Positions 1-9,387 are shown, numbered from the stretch's first letter. The stretch is 64,000 nt of DNA from Enterococcus thailandicus (GCF_001886265.1 NZ_JXLE01000015.1:1-64000), one strand, 5' to 3'. Notes: generated by a model from the letters alone, not told the origin. Numbers and translations: made by a program.

Positions 1-45
1 CCCCTTAAGTTAGATTTTTGGGTCTAACTTAGGGGGCGCACTTCA
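1..45. mobile_element. possible terminus of an IS3-type insertion sequence
   Basis: The first 36 bases form an inverted repeat: CCCCTTAAGTTAGA at 1-14 pairs with TCTAACTTAGGGG at 23-35, with one bulged base. Read on the minus strand, the segment would begin TGAAGTG at position 45 and run into the hairpin. IS3-family elements commonly begin TG and end CA, and some carry a subterminal hairpin like this, so an element may lie just left of the window with its end near 45. No transposase is visible, so this rests on sequence pattern alone. A simple bidirectional terminator is the alternative, but there is no T-run. Confidence 0.35.
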
Positions 46-100
46 CTGTCCTCCCACCTTTTCTTTTTGATGTGCCTTCTTACTTTTCGGTTCAGCTTCC

Positions 101-802
101 TTACGTTTCATAATCAATATGATACGGATGTAAAGCCGTGTGATAGATAGCTTCTGAATACTCAACTAGCTGACCGTCTTCTGTCAATGAACGTCTGATT
201 CGTTTCATTCCTAGCGGTTCAGTTGTTTTCAAGATTGCTTGTTCTTCTTTGCTTAAAAATACCGCAGAAAAATCATCCGAAAATTGATCAATTGCATAAC
301 CTTTTTGCGTTAACAAACGATATAAAGATTCTTGATGGAACATTTTTTCCTCTAGCTCAGTAACAGCTTTTGGCAAATAATGCACAAAATAAATATATGG
401 CTTTTCGTTGAGATAATACAATCGCTTAAATCGTACCGCTTGATTTCCAAAAGAAGAAAATAATGGATCTTCTTCTGCCAAATCAATTGGGGTAAGCTCT
501 AAAGTTTCTTTGCGTACTTCATGTTGTGAGTTTTCTAAAATTTGCGTAAAACTTGCTGCTTTAGATAAACGATTATATGGACGATTACTTAAAACCGTTG
601 TGCCACGCCCACTTTTCTTTTCCACATATTCATCAGAAGCTAATAATTCAATTGCCTTACGCACAGTGATTTTACTTACCTGAAACATTTCTTCTAATTC
701 ATTTTCCGTCGGTAGCATGGAACCTACAGGATATTTTCCAGAGAAAATATCTGCTTTAATTTTATCTGCAACTTCTAAGTATAATACCCGCGTTCTCTTC
801 AT
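101..802 (-). CDS. GntR/UTRA-family transcriptional regulator
   Basis: A 233-residue repressor of the HutC/UTRA branch of the GntR family. Residues about 5-70 form the winged helix-turn-helix (PTENELEEMF and VSKITVRKAIELL are typical), and the remainder is a UTRA ligand-binding domain, which in this branch senses sugar phosphates or similar small molecules. The ATG at 802 is chosen because GGGTGAAAC precedes it at normal spacing. An in-frame ATG at 844 would add 14 residues and has no ribosome site. It lies downstream of the 6-phospho-beta-glucosidase gene on the same strand but behind a terminator and its own promoter, so it is probably a separate unit. Control of the beta-glucoside genes is plausible but not shown; the LicT switches already regulate them. 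Confidence 0.85.
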   Translation of the reverse strand: MKRTRVLYLEVADKIKADIFSGKYPVGSMLPTENELEEMFQVSKITVRKAIELLASDEYVEKKSGRGTTVLSNRPYNRLSKAASFTQILENSQHEVRKETLELTPIDLAEEDPLFSSFGNQAVRFKRLYYLNEKPYIYFVHYLPKAVTELEEKMFHQESLYRLLTQKGYAIDQFSDDFSAVFLSKEEQAILKTTEPLGMKRIRRSLTEDGQLVEYSEAIYHTALHPYHIDYET

Positions 803-832
803 AGTTTCACCCTTTATTTTACTCTTAGTAAA

Positions 833-860
833 AGAATAGCACATAAAAAATAAAATACAA
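833..860 (-). promoter_or_regulatory. promoter of the GntR gene
   Basis: On the minus strand TTGTAT (855-860) and TATTCT (833-838) are separated by 16 bases and lie 31 bases upstream of the ATG at 802. Confidence 0.5.
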
Positions 861-873
861 AAAGAAGAACATA

Positions 874-906
874 AAAGCCTGGGATTGAATAGATCTCCCA
901 GACTTC
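874..906 (-). terminator. terminator of the beta-glucoside operon
   Basis: Read leftwards, a hairpin with arms AGTCTGGGA and TCCCAGGCT is followed by TTTT. It closes transcription coming from the 6-phospho-beta-glucosidase gene, after the repeat units at 1016-1245. Confidence 0.6.
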
Positions 907-910
907 TTTA

Positions 911-922
911 TTGCATATACAA
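911..922. promoter_or_regulatory. TreR-like operator candidate
   Basis: TTGCATATACAA is a near-palindrome resembling the TTGTATATACAA-type sites bound by TreR-like GntR/UTRA repressors. It lies about 110 bases upstream of the GntR start but on the far side of the terminator, which weakens an autoregulatory reading. Confidence 0.25.
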
Positions 923-1015
923 CAGTGATACCGTTTTTCTTTTTGAGTAATTTCGCGATTTTAGGAAAAATTTTTATCAATTAGCGTTGAGTGTTTGTAT
1001 CACAATTTCTATCTG

Positions 1016-1245
1016 CGGTGTTCAAGAATCAACACCCAACTTTCTAAAAACATGGAAAGCCATTTTGAGTGTCAGCTCACTATCTTTTCAGAGCAAAGCG
1101 TTTTGCGCCACAACCTTTTTCACGGTGTTCCCCAAGCAGCTCCTCGAAATAATTCATAACTGTCCAAAAATATGGAAAGCTATTTTTGTCAGTTACTCTT
1201 TATTTTTTCGAAGCTGACCGCTTGGAGCCACAACCTTTTTCACAA
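1016..1245 (-). repeat. two tandem copies of a 3'-UTR repeat family
   Basis: Two degenerate tandem units (about 1016-1123 and 1124-1245). Each starts near GGTGTTC on the plus strand and ends with a CTGA(C/A)CG..TTGGAGCCACAACC-like core. The second contains a perfect 8-bp hairpin, CAAAAATA (1165-1172) with TATTTTTG (1181-1188). Read on the transcribed minus strand, the block begins AAGGTTGTGG almost directly after the stop codon of the 6-phospho-beta-glucosidase gene and precedes its terminator. Relatives lie at 8390-8835, 33316-33432 and 35411-35533. A short open frame on the plus strand here is not a gene. Confidence 0.75.
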
Positions 1246-1247
1246 CC

Positions 1248-2693
<1,446 letters not shown>

Positions 2694-2712
2694 TTATATC
2701 CTCCTAGTGTCT

Positions 2713-4569
2713 TTATTTTACGATTGCTAGAAAATCTTCATTCGAGATAATTTCTTTTTGATCTAGTTCTAAAACATCAGCAAATTGATCGGTATTCGTA
2801 ATTACAATTGGTGTCACGGTACTGTAACCCGCAGCATGAATTGCCTCAATATCAAATTTTACTAACAGGTCACCCGCTTTCACTTGGTCCCCTTGTTTTA
2901 CGACCGTTTCAAAACCAGTACCATTTAATTCCACCGTATCCATTCCAATATGCATCAAGATTTCAATACCATCCGTTGTTGTTAAACCAACTGCGTGACC
3001 CGTTGGGAAAATCGTAGTAATTTCGCCATCTGCTGGTGCAACAAGTTCCCCTTTTTCTGGCTCAATTGCGATTCCTTTTCCCATCGCACCAGATGAAAAG
3101 ACTTGATCGGCCACTTCACTTAATGGTAACACTTTTCCTGTCAATGGGCTCTTTAGATTATGACGACCAGAAGAAAGTGTTTCTCCTGCTGTGGCTTTCT
3201 TCTTTGTTTCTTCTGCAGGATCTTCAAATCCAACCAATAAAGTTCCTACAAAGGCAAGAATGAAAGAAATTCCTGTCGCAATGATTGCCATCGTTACATT
3301 GGACTCTACACCATCAATTGTACTGATGAACGACGGGATCGTTAGCAAGCTGACTAATCCACTAGCAAAAGATTTTACGCCTGCAAAACCGATCAAGGCA
3401 CCACCAATCCCACCAGAAACACAAGCTACGATAAACGGTTTTTTCAATGGTAATGTTACCCCATATACAGTTGGTTCTGTAATCCCAAATAACGCAGTAA
3501 TTGTGGATGAAATACCTAACGAACGTAATTTACTATCTTTCGAACGAACTGCAACAGCTAATGCTGCACCCCCTTGTGCTAAAACAGCTGGTAATAGCAT
3601 TGGCATCAAAATATCATAACCAAATTGATCAAGGTTCAAGAACATAATTGGGACAAATCCCCAATGCATTCCAAACATAACAAATACTTGCCAAAAGCTT
3701 CCCATAATCAAACCAGCGACAATTGGACTAAAGTCATAAATTGAGTTGAACAAGCTACCTAACGCATTCCCAGCAATTGTTCCAATTGGCCCTAAAGCTA
3801 AGAAAACCAAAGGAACCATGACTACTAAAATAATTAAAGGAACCAAAATCATCTGTAAAAATTGTGGAATAATTTTTTTCACAAGTGGTTCAAACTTACT
3901 TTGGACCCAAACAGCCAAAAGAATTGGAATAACAGAAGAAGTATAACCAGATGGCGATAAAATAACTGATATCCCAAAGAAATCTAATGCTGTTCCAGCA
4001 CCAGCTGCTGCCGTGATTGCTGGATAAACCAGTGCCATTGCAATAGCTACTGCTAAAAATTGATTCGTTTTAAATTTCTTAGCTGCTGTAAAAGCCAACA
4101 TTACTGGTAAAAATGTGAATACGCCATCAGCCGCTGCAAACAAAATCTGATAAGCCCCACTATCTGCAGCTAGCCAGCCAAGAACAGTTGCCAAAGATAG
4201 AAACCCTTTTAAAACCCCCGCTGCTGCCATTGCACCTAAAAATGGTGTAAAAATACTTGAGATGATATCAATAAACTTACTTAACAAATTACCTGATTTT
4301 TCTTCCTCTGTTGGTTGATCCGCCAAGCCTTCTTCATCCACAATTGCTTGATAGACATCAGCCACATTACTGCCAATCACCACTTGATACTGACCGCCAC
4401 TTTGAACAACCTGAATCACATCTGGATCACTCTTCAATTTTTCTGTGTCTGCAATAGATTCATCTTTTAATTTAAAGCGTAATCGTGTTGCGCAATGAAC
4501 CAGACTGTTGACATTTTTTTGCCCCCCAACTGCTTCCCATACACGTTTGCCAACTGCTTTGTTATCCAT
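2713..4569 (-). CDS. bglP: PTS beta-glucoside transporter subunit EIIBCA
   Basis: Membrane permease of 618 residues that imports and phosphorylates beta-glucosides. Domain order is IIB, with the phosphocysteine in HCATRLRF (about residue 27), then IIC, with about ten hydrophobic segments between residues 105 and 455, then IIA, with its active histidine in ILMHIGMDTV (about residue 535). This is the standard fused order for the beta-glucoside family. It lies between licT and bglA, and a RAT/terminator switch immediately upstream makes expression depend on LicT. The start has an AAGGAAG ribosome site. No lesions seen. Confidence 0.93.
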   Translation of the reverse strand: MDNKAVGKRVWEAVGGQKNVNSLVHCATRLRFKLKDESIADTEKLKSDPDVIQVVQSGGQYQVVIGSNVADVYQAIVDEEGLADQPTEEEKSGNLLSKFIDIISSIFTPFLGAMAAAGVLKGFLSLATVLGWLAADSGAYQILFAAADGVFTFLPVMLAFTAAKKFKTNQFLAVAIAMALVYPAITAAAGAGTALDFFGISVILSPSGYTSSVIPILLAVWVQSKFEPLVKKIIPQFLQMILVPLIILVVMVPLVFLALGPIGTIAGNALGSLFNSIYDFSPIVAGLIMGSFWQVFVMFGMHWGFVPIMFLNLDQFGYDILMPMLLPAVLAQGGAALAVAVRSKDSKLRSLGISSTITALFGITEPTVYGVTLPLKKPFIVACVSGGIGGALIGFAGVKSFASGLVSLLTIPSFISTIDGVESNVTMAIIATGISFILAFVGTLLVGFEDPAEETKKKATAGETLSSGRHNLKSPLTGKVLPLSEVADQVFSSGAMGKGIAIEPEKGELVAPADGEITTIFPTGHAVGLTTTDGIEILMHIGMDTVELNGTGFETVVKQGDQVKAGDLLVKFDIEAIHAAGYSTVTPIVITNTDQFADVLELDQKEIISNEDFLAIVK

Positions 4570-4606
4570 TTTTTCTTCCTTCTTTCTACTAAATTTTGAT
4601 AAAATA

Positions 4607-4672
4607 AAAAACCTAGATTGAAAAAACGGTCACGAGCTGCTTGCTCGTGTCCATATTTTCAATCTAGGTTTT
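4607..4672 (-). terminator. LicT-controlled terminator before bglP
   Basis: A long inverted repeat: CCTAGATTG near 4612-4620 pairs with CAATCTAGG at 4660-4668. An internal hairpin CACGAGC/GCTCGTG lies near 4631-4649, and a T-run follows on the minus strand. It overlaps the RAT on its right side, as expected of mutually exclusive structures. Confidence 0.85.
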
Positions 4673-4693
4673 GCCTGCCTGACAGTAACAACC
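4667..4693 (-). promoter_or_regulatory. RAT antiterminator site (LicT) before bglP
   Basis: On the minus strand the segment reads GGTTGTTACTG, a short loop, then GGCAAAACC. This is the classic ribonucleic antiterminator bound by BglG/LicT proteins. Binding would prevent formation of the adjoining terminator. It directly follows the licT stop codon. Confidence 0.88.
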
Positions 4694-4694
4694 C

Positions 4695-5543
4695 TTATGA
4701 TTGGATCTGTTTTTCATTCACTACACGTTGAATGTGAATCGTCAAATAAATTTGTTCTGCAACTTCCATCTCTTGCTGCTGCGTATGAACTAAATAATCA
4801 TTAATTCGTTGCACACAACGAAAGGCTTGTGGGTATTTTCCCTGAACTAACGCGTAAAGAAACTCATCTTTTTCGTCAGAATTCTCACCTTTTAGGTAAC
4901 GCTGTGCAAAAAATTGTAGATGTGTGATAATTCGTTGATAATTCAATGATTCTTCATCAAAAACGACACCGAAAAATTTACTAATAATGCTCAAGATATC
5001 ACGTACCATGGTTGTCGCAGTCATTGTCACTTGCATATCACCATTTCCTTGCTGGCTATTCACAAAATGAAAAGCGATAAATCCAGCTTCATCTTCAGGA
5101 AATTCAATAGCAGTCTTTTCTTCAAGAAAATGCAAGGCTTCTTTAGCAATCTGATACTCTTTAGGATAAAACTTTTTTGTTTCAAATAATAACGGATTTG
5201 GCAATTGAATTTTTTCTTTTGCTCGTCCAATTGCATAATGAACGTGATCCGTTAGTGTTAAATAAATATTTGGTGAAAAGTTCACAGCTAATTTTTCTTC
5301 CGCTAAATCAACGATTTGCTTTACTAGCTCGACTTCCTCAGAGGGAATGTCAGCCATCAGCTGTTGAAATTGGTTTCTTGAAAAAGAATCCTTGAGTACA
5401 AACTCTTTTTGGATTGCTTCAGGTGAAATCGAATCGCCGGGCTTCTTTTGAAACGCCAGTCCTTTACCCATGTAGACAATTTCTTCACCTAATTCATTTT
5501 TCGAAATGACGACATTATTATTCAACACTTTTTCAATAATCAT
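4695..5543 (-). CDS. licT: BglG/LicT-family transcription antiterminator
   Basis: A 282-residue RNA-binding antiterminator. Residues 1-55 are the CAT RNA-binding domain (MIIEKVLNNNVVI..GEEIVYMGKGLAF). Two PRD domains follow (about 65-170 and 175-280), with the conserved histidines seen in TLTDHVHYA and FIAFHFVN in PRD1 and LQFFAQRY and TIHIQRV in PRD2. PTS phosphorylation of these histidines sets activity: the protein is active when substrate flows through BglP. It has its own RAT/terminator upstream, so it is autoregulated, and a second switch lies between it and bglP. Length and order match other lic/bgl loci. Confidence 0.93.
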   Translation of the reverse strand: MIIEKVLNNNVVISKNELGEEIVYMGKGLAFQKKPGDSISPEAIQKEFVLKDSFSRNQFQQLMADIPSEEVELVKQIVDLAEEKLAVNFSPNIYLTLTDHVHYAIGRAKEKIQLPNPLLFETKKFYPKEYQIAKEALHFLEEKTAIEFPEDEAGFIAFHFVNSQQGNGDMQVTMTATTMVRDILSIISKFFGVVFDEESLNYQRIITHLQFFAQRYLKGENSDEKDEFLYALVQGKYPQAFRCVQRINDYLVHTQQQEMEVAEQIYLTIHIQRVVNEKQIQS

Positions 5544-5573
5544 CTCGTCTTCCCCTTTCCAAAAAATAAAAAA

Positions 5574-5615
5574 AACCTAGAATTCGCCTGTAAATCCTCA
5601 GCTGAATTCTGGTTT
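5574..5615 (-). terminator. LicT-controlled terminator before licT
   Basis: AACCTAGAATTC pairs with GAATTCTGGTT on either side of a short loop, followed by a long T-run on the minus strand. It overlaps the RAT at 5611-5638. Confidence 0.85.
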
Positions 5616-5638
5616 TGCCTGCTAAGCAGTAACAATCC
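5611..5638 (-). promoter_or_regulatory. RAT antiterminator site (LicT) before licT
   Basis: The minus strand reads GGATTGTTACTG..CAGGCAAAACC, a textbook RAT sequence. It lies just downstream of the operon promoter and upstream of the first terminator, so the whole operon is gated by LicT. Confidence 0.9.
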
Positions 5639-5655
5639 ATTTCTTAACTGAATTT

Positions 5656-5684
5656 ATGATAACACTTTCTTTTCTTCTTTGCAA
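5656..5684 (-). promoter_or_regulatory. promoter of the licT-bglP-bglA operon
   Basis: TTGCAA (5679-5684) and TATCAT (5656-5661) on the minus strand are 17 bases apart and lie about 20 bases before the first RAT. Confidence 0.65.
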
Positions 5685-5753
5685 CCCCTTCCAAGTTTTT
5701 TTATTTTTTGTTTTGGCTTTCTTCTATTGTTAACTGTTGACAACTATTAAAAT

Positions 5754-5786
5754 AAAAAAACTGAGAACCTTTAGTTCTCAGTTTTT
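5754..5786 (-). terminator. terminator upstream of the bgl operon promoter
   Basis: AACTGAGAAC (5759-5768) pairs with GTTCTCAGTT (5774-5783), with A- and T-runs on both sides, so it can work in both directions. No rightward gene ends here; it lies beyond the 3' end of the sortase gene on the minus strand and serves that gene. Confidence 0.8.
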
Positions 5787-5835
5787 AAGCCTTTCTATTC
5801 TCCAGCAACGCTCACACTTTTTATGAAATTTCGTA

Positions 5836-6582
5836 CTAAAAAGTTTTTGTTTCTAAGTTAAAGGCTTGTTTCATTTCATCTGTTGCATCTTTTATCGGTG
5901 TTACTTTTTCTAATGCGCCTTGTACAACTAAGCGAGTTACTGCATTATTATCTCCACAAGTAATCAGGGTCACGATTTCTTTACCGTCCACTACATCTAA
6001 TAACTCAGTTTCTGTTGGTGCTACTTTTTCTTTGAAAAAAGCTTTATACGTGTACACATTCTCTAAATCAGTCAAATAGATTGTAGCACCCATTGATAGA
6101 TTTTCTAAAGGAGTGAACAATAGCTCTGGATTGGTTGAGCGGTGACTAGCCAGCGCATAATTTCCTTTTCCCATTTGTTGATCAGGTGATAAAGTTCCTG
6201 CACCATACAATAACGCTGTATTTGAAAGTCCCTTAAAAATTGGTAAGTTGATTGATACAGATGGAACTGCGACACTAGCAATCACTGGCAGATCCTTACT
6301 TTCAGAACTGGCCTCTGCTCGAATCACACGTTCAGAACTCATTGGTTCAACTGCATCAAAATCAAACGTTGTTTCTCGTTCGTTGTTTTTTTGCAAATCT
6401 TCTTTAGTTACATTAGCTATCGCGTATTGATCACCAGTATTCTTAACAAAAAAATCTTTGATTTGTTCATTAAAAATTAAAGCAATTCCTACCAGTAAGA
6501 GTAACAGCAAAAGTAAATTCATTAGCCAACGTCTCACGCGTTTTCCTTTTTTCTCTTTATTCGTGTTGTTGTCAGTCGCCAT
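5836..6582 (-). CDS. srtA: class A sortase
   Basis: Membrane-anchored transpeptidase that cuts LPXTG motifs and links surface proteins to the cell wall; 248 residues. A basic N-terminus precedes one leucine-rich membrane segment (about residues 19-38). The sortase barrel carries the catalytic histidine in YALASHRS, the cysteine in TLITCGD and the arginine in TRLVVQG. ATG at 6582 is chosen because GGAGG sits nine bases upstream; a longer in-frame start at 6603 lacks one. It looks like the housekeeping sortase. The LPQTG protein at 45976-48668 would be a substrate if intact. Confidence 0.93.
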   Translation of the reverse strand: MATDNNTNKEKKGKRVRRWLMNLLLLLLLLVGIALIFNEQIKDFFVKNTGDQYAIANVTKEDLQKNNERETTFDFDAVEPMSSERVIRAEASSESKDLPVIASVAVPSVSINLPIFKGLSNTALLYGAGTLSPDQQMGKGNYALASHRSTNPELLFTPLENLSMGATIYLTDLENVYTYKAFFKEKVAPTETELLDVVDGKEIVTLITCGDNNAVTRLVVQGALEKVTPIKDATDEMKQAFNLETKTF

Positions 6583-6677
6583 TGTACGACCTCCTCTTTC
6601 CACACCATATTTTCTTCATTTTAATGGATATCCCTACTTCTGTCTATCATTCAAGCGTAACTTACTACTCATTTGTT

Positions 6678-7004
6678 TTAGAGTTCCGTGTATTTTTCGC
6701 GCTTTCCTATACTCTTTTCGACAGGATATTTTCTATTATTTTTGATTAACTTTTCTTCAATGATTTCATCCAAATCGAAATCAAGATTATCCGCTAACAT
6801 GTACGAATAGATTAAAACATCTGCTAGCTCTTCCTTAATTCGTTCTACCTGATTTGTCGTAACTTCCTCAGGTTGCTTCCATTGAAAAAGTTCCAGTAGT
6901 TCTGAAGCTTCCAAAGAAATCGAAATCGCTAAATCTTTTTCGTTATGAAATTGTCGCCAATTCCGATCATCACGAAATTTATTTACTTTTTCCATACTGT
7001 TCAT
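6678..7004 (-). CDS. MazG-like nucleotide pyrophosphohydrolase
   Basis: Small all-helical NTP pyrophosphohydrolase of the MazG-like family, 108 residues. The metal-binding pattern is visible as EASELLELFQW (about residues 33-43) followed by EELADVLIYSYMLAD (about 60-74), the E..E..E and E..D arrangement of the fold. Members hydrolyse non-canonical or excess nucleoside triphosphates. It lies between the sortase and a MerR regulator, all leftward, with no obvious functional link. The ATG at 7004 has a weak AGG; an internal ATG at 6995 is possible. Confidence 0.85.
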   Translation of the reverse strand: MNSMEKVNKFRDDRNWRQFHNEKDLAISISLEASELLELFQWKQPEEVTTNQVERIKEELADVLIYSYMLADNLDFDLDEIIEEKLIKNNRKYPVEKSIGKREKYTEL

Positions 7005-7039
7005 TTGTCGGGCCTACTTTCTTTTTATCACTAAGTTTT

Positions 7040-7498
7040 TTAGTAGACAGTCTTTGATAATTGGTCTTCATATTCTTGATGCCATTTTTCGCTGACTTGT
7101 CTTGTTCCTGGTTCAAAAAAAACTGTTTCTGTTCCAACTTCATTTGCTTTTTGATAATACCATTTCTTCCAACGTAAAAAAGCCAAATTAGCTTCTAATA
7201 CTTGAATTTTTGCTTCTAAAATCGTTTCTTGTTCAACAATAAAGGCATAGCGATCAGGTAGAGTCCCATCACCTTGCATACACCATTCCATAAATGTTGC
7301 AATATCTTTTACTGGAATAGCCGATTTTTTTAAACACTCAATGACATTCAAGTAACCTAAATCATCCTCGGTAAATACACGTCGCCCCGCTGAATTTTTT
7401 TTCACGAATGGCAACAAGCCTTCTTTATCATAATAGCGTAAGGTGTCTGTTGATAATTGATACTTTTCAGCAATTTCGCCAATTGTATAAGTTTTCAT
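7040..7498 (-). CDS. MerR-family transcriptional regulator
   Basis: DNA-binding regulator of 152 residues. The N-terminal MerR helix-turn-helix is clear (YTIGEIAEKYQLSTDTLRYYDKEGLL), followed by the second helical element and a coiled-coil dimerisation helix (about residues 78-120). There is no cysteine cluster, so it is not a metal sensor; it belongs with the AdhR/YfmP-like redox or aldehyde group. The ATG at 7498 follows GGAGGA; an in-frame start at 7528 would run through the promoter. It is divergent from the dehydrogenase gene, and an ideal MerR-type promoter with 19-bp spacer faces that gene, which makes that gene its probable target. Confidence 0.9.
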   Translation of the reverse strand: MKTYTIGEIAEKYQLSTDTLRYYDKEGLLPFVKKNSAGRRVFTEDDLGYLNVIECLKKSAIPVKDIATFMEWCMQGDGTLPDRYAFIVEQETILEAKIQVLEANLAFLRWKKWYYQKANEVGTETVFFEPGTRQVSEKWHQEYEDQLSKTVY

Positions 7499-7507
7499 TT
7501 TTCCTCC

Positions 7508-7538
7508 TTGACTTGGAGCTAACTCCAAGTTGTATACT
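7508..7538 (+). promoter_or_regulatory. MerR-type promoter/operator of the dehydrogenase gene
   Basis: TTGACT (7508-7513) and TATACT (7533-7538) are separated by 19 bases, the overlong spacer typical of MerR-activated promoters. The spacer holds the palindrome ACTTGGAG-CTAA-CTCCAAGT (7511-7530). The MerR gene starts just to the left on the other strand. Confidence 0.85.
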
Positions 7539-7572
7539 ACGTTTATCTTAACAGAAGAAAGCAGGAAATGAA

Positions 7573-8304
7573 ATGAATAAACCCCTAATCGTGATTACTG
7601 GAGCAAGCTCAGGCTTTGGAGCAGAAATCGCCAAATTATTTAATAAAGAAAACTATCCCATGTTATTGCTAGGTCGTCGTACAGAAAAAATCTATTCCTT
7701 ACCGCTTGATTTTGATCAAGTGCTTGTTGACTCTGTCGACGTGACTGATGAACAAGCTTTCAAAGCCAGTATTGCCGCAGCAGAAGAAAAGTTTGGAAAA
7801 ACTGATTTATTAGTAAATAACGCTGGTGTGATGTTATTAGGTAATGTTCAATCACAATCTCCATCGGAATGGAAAACGATGATGGACACAAATGTTTTAG
7901 GTGTGTTAAATGGTATGCAAGCTGTACTAGCAGATATGGTTGAAAGAAAGCACGGTACAATCATCAACATGTCTTCATTAGCTGGACGTAAAACTTTTGT
8001 GAATCATGCCGCTTATGTTGCCTCAAAGTTTGGTGTTCACGGATTAAGCGAAACCATTCGCGAAGAAGTTTCAAAAGATAATGTTCGTGTAAGCTTAGTT
8101 GCCCCTGGCGCTGCCGAAACGGAATTATTAACTCATGTTACAGATACTGGTGCTTTGTCGGACTATCAAGCATGGAAAGAAACAATGGGCGGAATCACTC
8201 TTGATCCTGTCCACGTCGCAGAAGTGGTTAAATTTATTTATGATATGCCACAAGAAGTGAACATCAGAGAAATTGACATTGCAGCAACACGCCAAGATGG
8301 CTAA
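7573..8304 (+). CDS. short-chain dehydrogenase/reductase (YdfG-like)
   Basis: NAD(P)-dependent SDR oxidoreductase, 243 residues. The Rossmann motif TGASSGFG is at residues 10-17, LVNNAGV near 82-88, the catalytic serine in NMSSLAG near 134, and YVASK near 149-153. It most resembles YdfG-type hydroxy-acid or serine dehydrogenases; the substrate cannot be read from sequence. The promoter at 7508-7538 and the divergent MerR gene suggest induction by a small toxic or redox-active compound. A strong terminator follows. Confidence 0.9.
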   Translation: MNKPLIVITGASSGFGAEIAKLFNKENYPMLLLGRRTEKIYSLPLDFDQVLVDSVDVTDEQAFKASIAAAEEKFGKTDLLVNNAGVMLLGNVQSQSPSEWKTMMDTNVLGVLNGMQAVLADMVERKHGTIINMSSLAGRKTFVNHAAYVASKFGVHGLSETIREEVSKDNVRVSLVAPGAAETELLTHVTDTGALSDYQAWKETMGGITLDPVHVAEVVKFIYDMPQEVNIREIDIAATRQDG

Positions 8305-8317
8305 TCATTCTGATACT

Positions 8318-8353
8318 AAAAAAGGTTGGAACAAATGGTTCCAACCTTTTTTC
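8318..8353 (+). terminator. bidirectional terminator
   Basis: AAAAAAGGTTGGAAC pairs with GGTTCCAACCTTTTTT. It ends the dehydrogenase transcript and could also stop leftward transcription from the HxlR gene after the repeat block. Confidence 0.88.
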
Positions 8354-8389
8354 TATTTAAGGAGTAGCTCCTAAAAATAACATGCTACT

Positions 8390-8835
8390 CTTACCATTTA
8401 TGAAAAGTTTTTGGTATCTCTGTTTGATATTTTTGTCAGTTGTTCTTTCTCTTTTCGGAACTGAACGCTTGGAGTCACAGGTTAAGCCTTTTGCGCTACA
8501 ACCTTTTCCCTCGGTGTTCCCAAAACAACTCCTCCACATAGCTTTCATCCACTTCAAAACATGAGATGCTGTTTTGAGTAACTGCTTGCTATCTGTTCGG
8601 AGCTGAACGTTTTGCGCCACAACCTTTTCCTCAGTGTTCCTCAAGCAACTTATTCGACAATAAGTCCACTTTTTCTTATTCCTTGAAGCTAAACACCTGG
8701 AGCCACAACCTTTCTCTCAGTGTTCAAGAAGTACCTCCTTCAAAATAAGCCCAAATTTCACAAAAATTTGAGGAACAATTTCTGGAAATTTACTCTTATT
8801 TATTGGAGCTGGGCACTTCTTTCACAACCTTTTTC
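8390..8835 (-). repeat. block of about four tandem 3'-UTR repeat units
   Basis: This gene-free 446-bp block contains about four degenerate units, ending at about 8510, 8630, 8715 and 8835 on the plus strand. Each closes with a form of GAGCTGAACG..TTGCGCCACAACCTTT. The second unit holds the hairpin TCAAAACA (8554-8561) with TGTTTTGA (8570-8577). Read leftwards, the block begins directly after the TAA of the HxlR gene (GAAAAAGGTTGTG) and ends before the terminator at 8318-8353. Short open frames on both strands are artefacts of the repeat. Confidence 0.75.
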
Positions 8836-9207
8836 TTAATAATTCAAATAACCGCCGTGCGTATGTAAAAGTTTGACTGACTTGCCTTCTTCTTGCTGCT
8901 TTTCAATTCGCTCCTCACCCCAAACAGACATTGCAACCAAAATCTCCCGTAGTGATTTTCCTTCTTCGGTTAATGAATATTCTACTTTAGGAGGCACTTG
9001 ATTATAAATCTTTCGATGAACGATACCGTCTTGCTCTAACTCACGCAATTGTTGCGTTAACATTTTTTGCGTAATTGTAGGAATTTTTCGGCGTAGTTCA
9101 CCCGTGCGAATAGCCCCATTTCCTAAATGGCAAAGAATAATTGGTTTCCATTTTCCGCCAATCACTTCTAAAGTTGCTTCAACACCAATATGATAAATTT
9201 TTTCCAT
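8836..9207 (-). CDS. HxlR-family transcriptional regulator
   Basis: A 123-residue winged-helix regulator with the HxlR signature: LEVIGGKWKPIILCHL at residues 12-27, then ITQKMLTQQLRELEQDGIV and VPPKVEYSLTEEGKSL. Members usually sense electrophiles or oxidants, sometimes through one N-terminal cysteine; Cys26 (ILCHL) is the only cysteine here. It is divergent from an MFS exporter, with a GTAGGTAC-type inverted repeat between them, so it probably controls the exporter. Its 3' end abuts the repeat block. Confidence 0.92.
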   Translation of the reverse strand: MEKIYHIGVEATLEVIGGKWKPIILCHLGNGAIRTGELRRKIPTITQKMLTQQLRELEQDGIVHRKIYNQVPPKVEYSLTEEGKSLREILVAMSVWGEERIEKQQEEGKSVKLLHTHGGYLNY

Positions 9208-9387
9208 TCACTTACTCTCCTCCAAAAAAGATACGCTCCAAATACTAGCACCTTCTATCAACTTTTGAAAGCAAAAAAACTTTTTTCAAAGACTATCAAT
9301 TAATAATCAGCGTCTTAAATAAAAAATGAAAAATTTCTAATACTACAATAAAACGATTTTTTCGCGTACTTACGCAAATGTTACAAA

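Noticed and set aside
987-1217. Open frame of 76 codons on the plus strand
   Set aside because: It lies within the intergenic repeat, has no ribosome site and similar frames recur in other copies because of the repeat sequence.
3191-3619. 142-codon frame opposite the EIIBCA gene
   Set aside because: It mirrors the codon pattern of the PTS gene on the other strand and has no start signals.
8357-8644. Open frame of 95 codons on the minus strand
   Set aside because: It is inside the tandem repeat block and has no ribosome site or protein-like composition; the repeat explains it.
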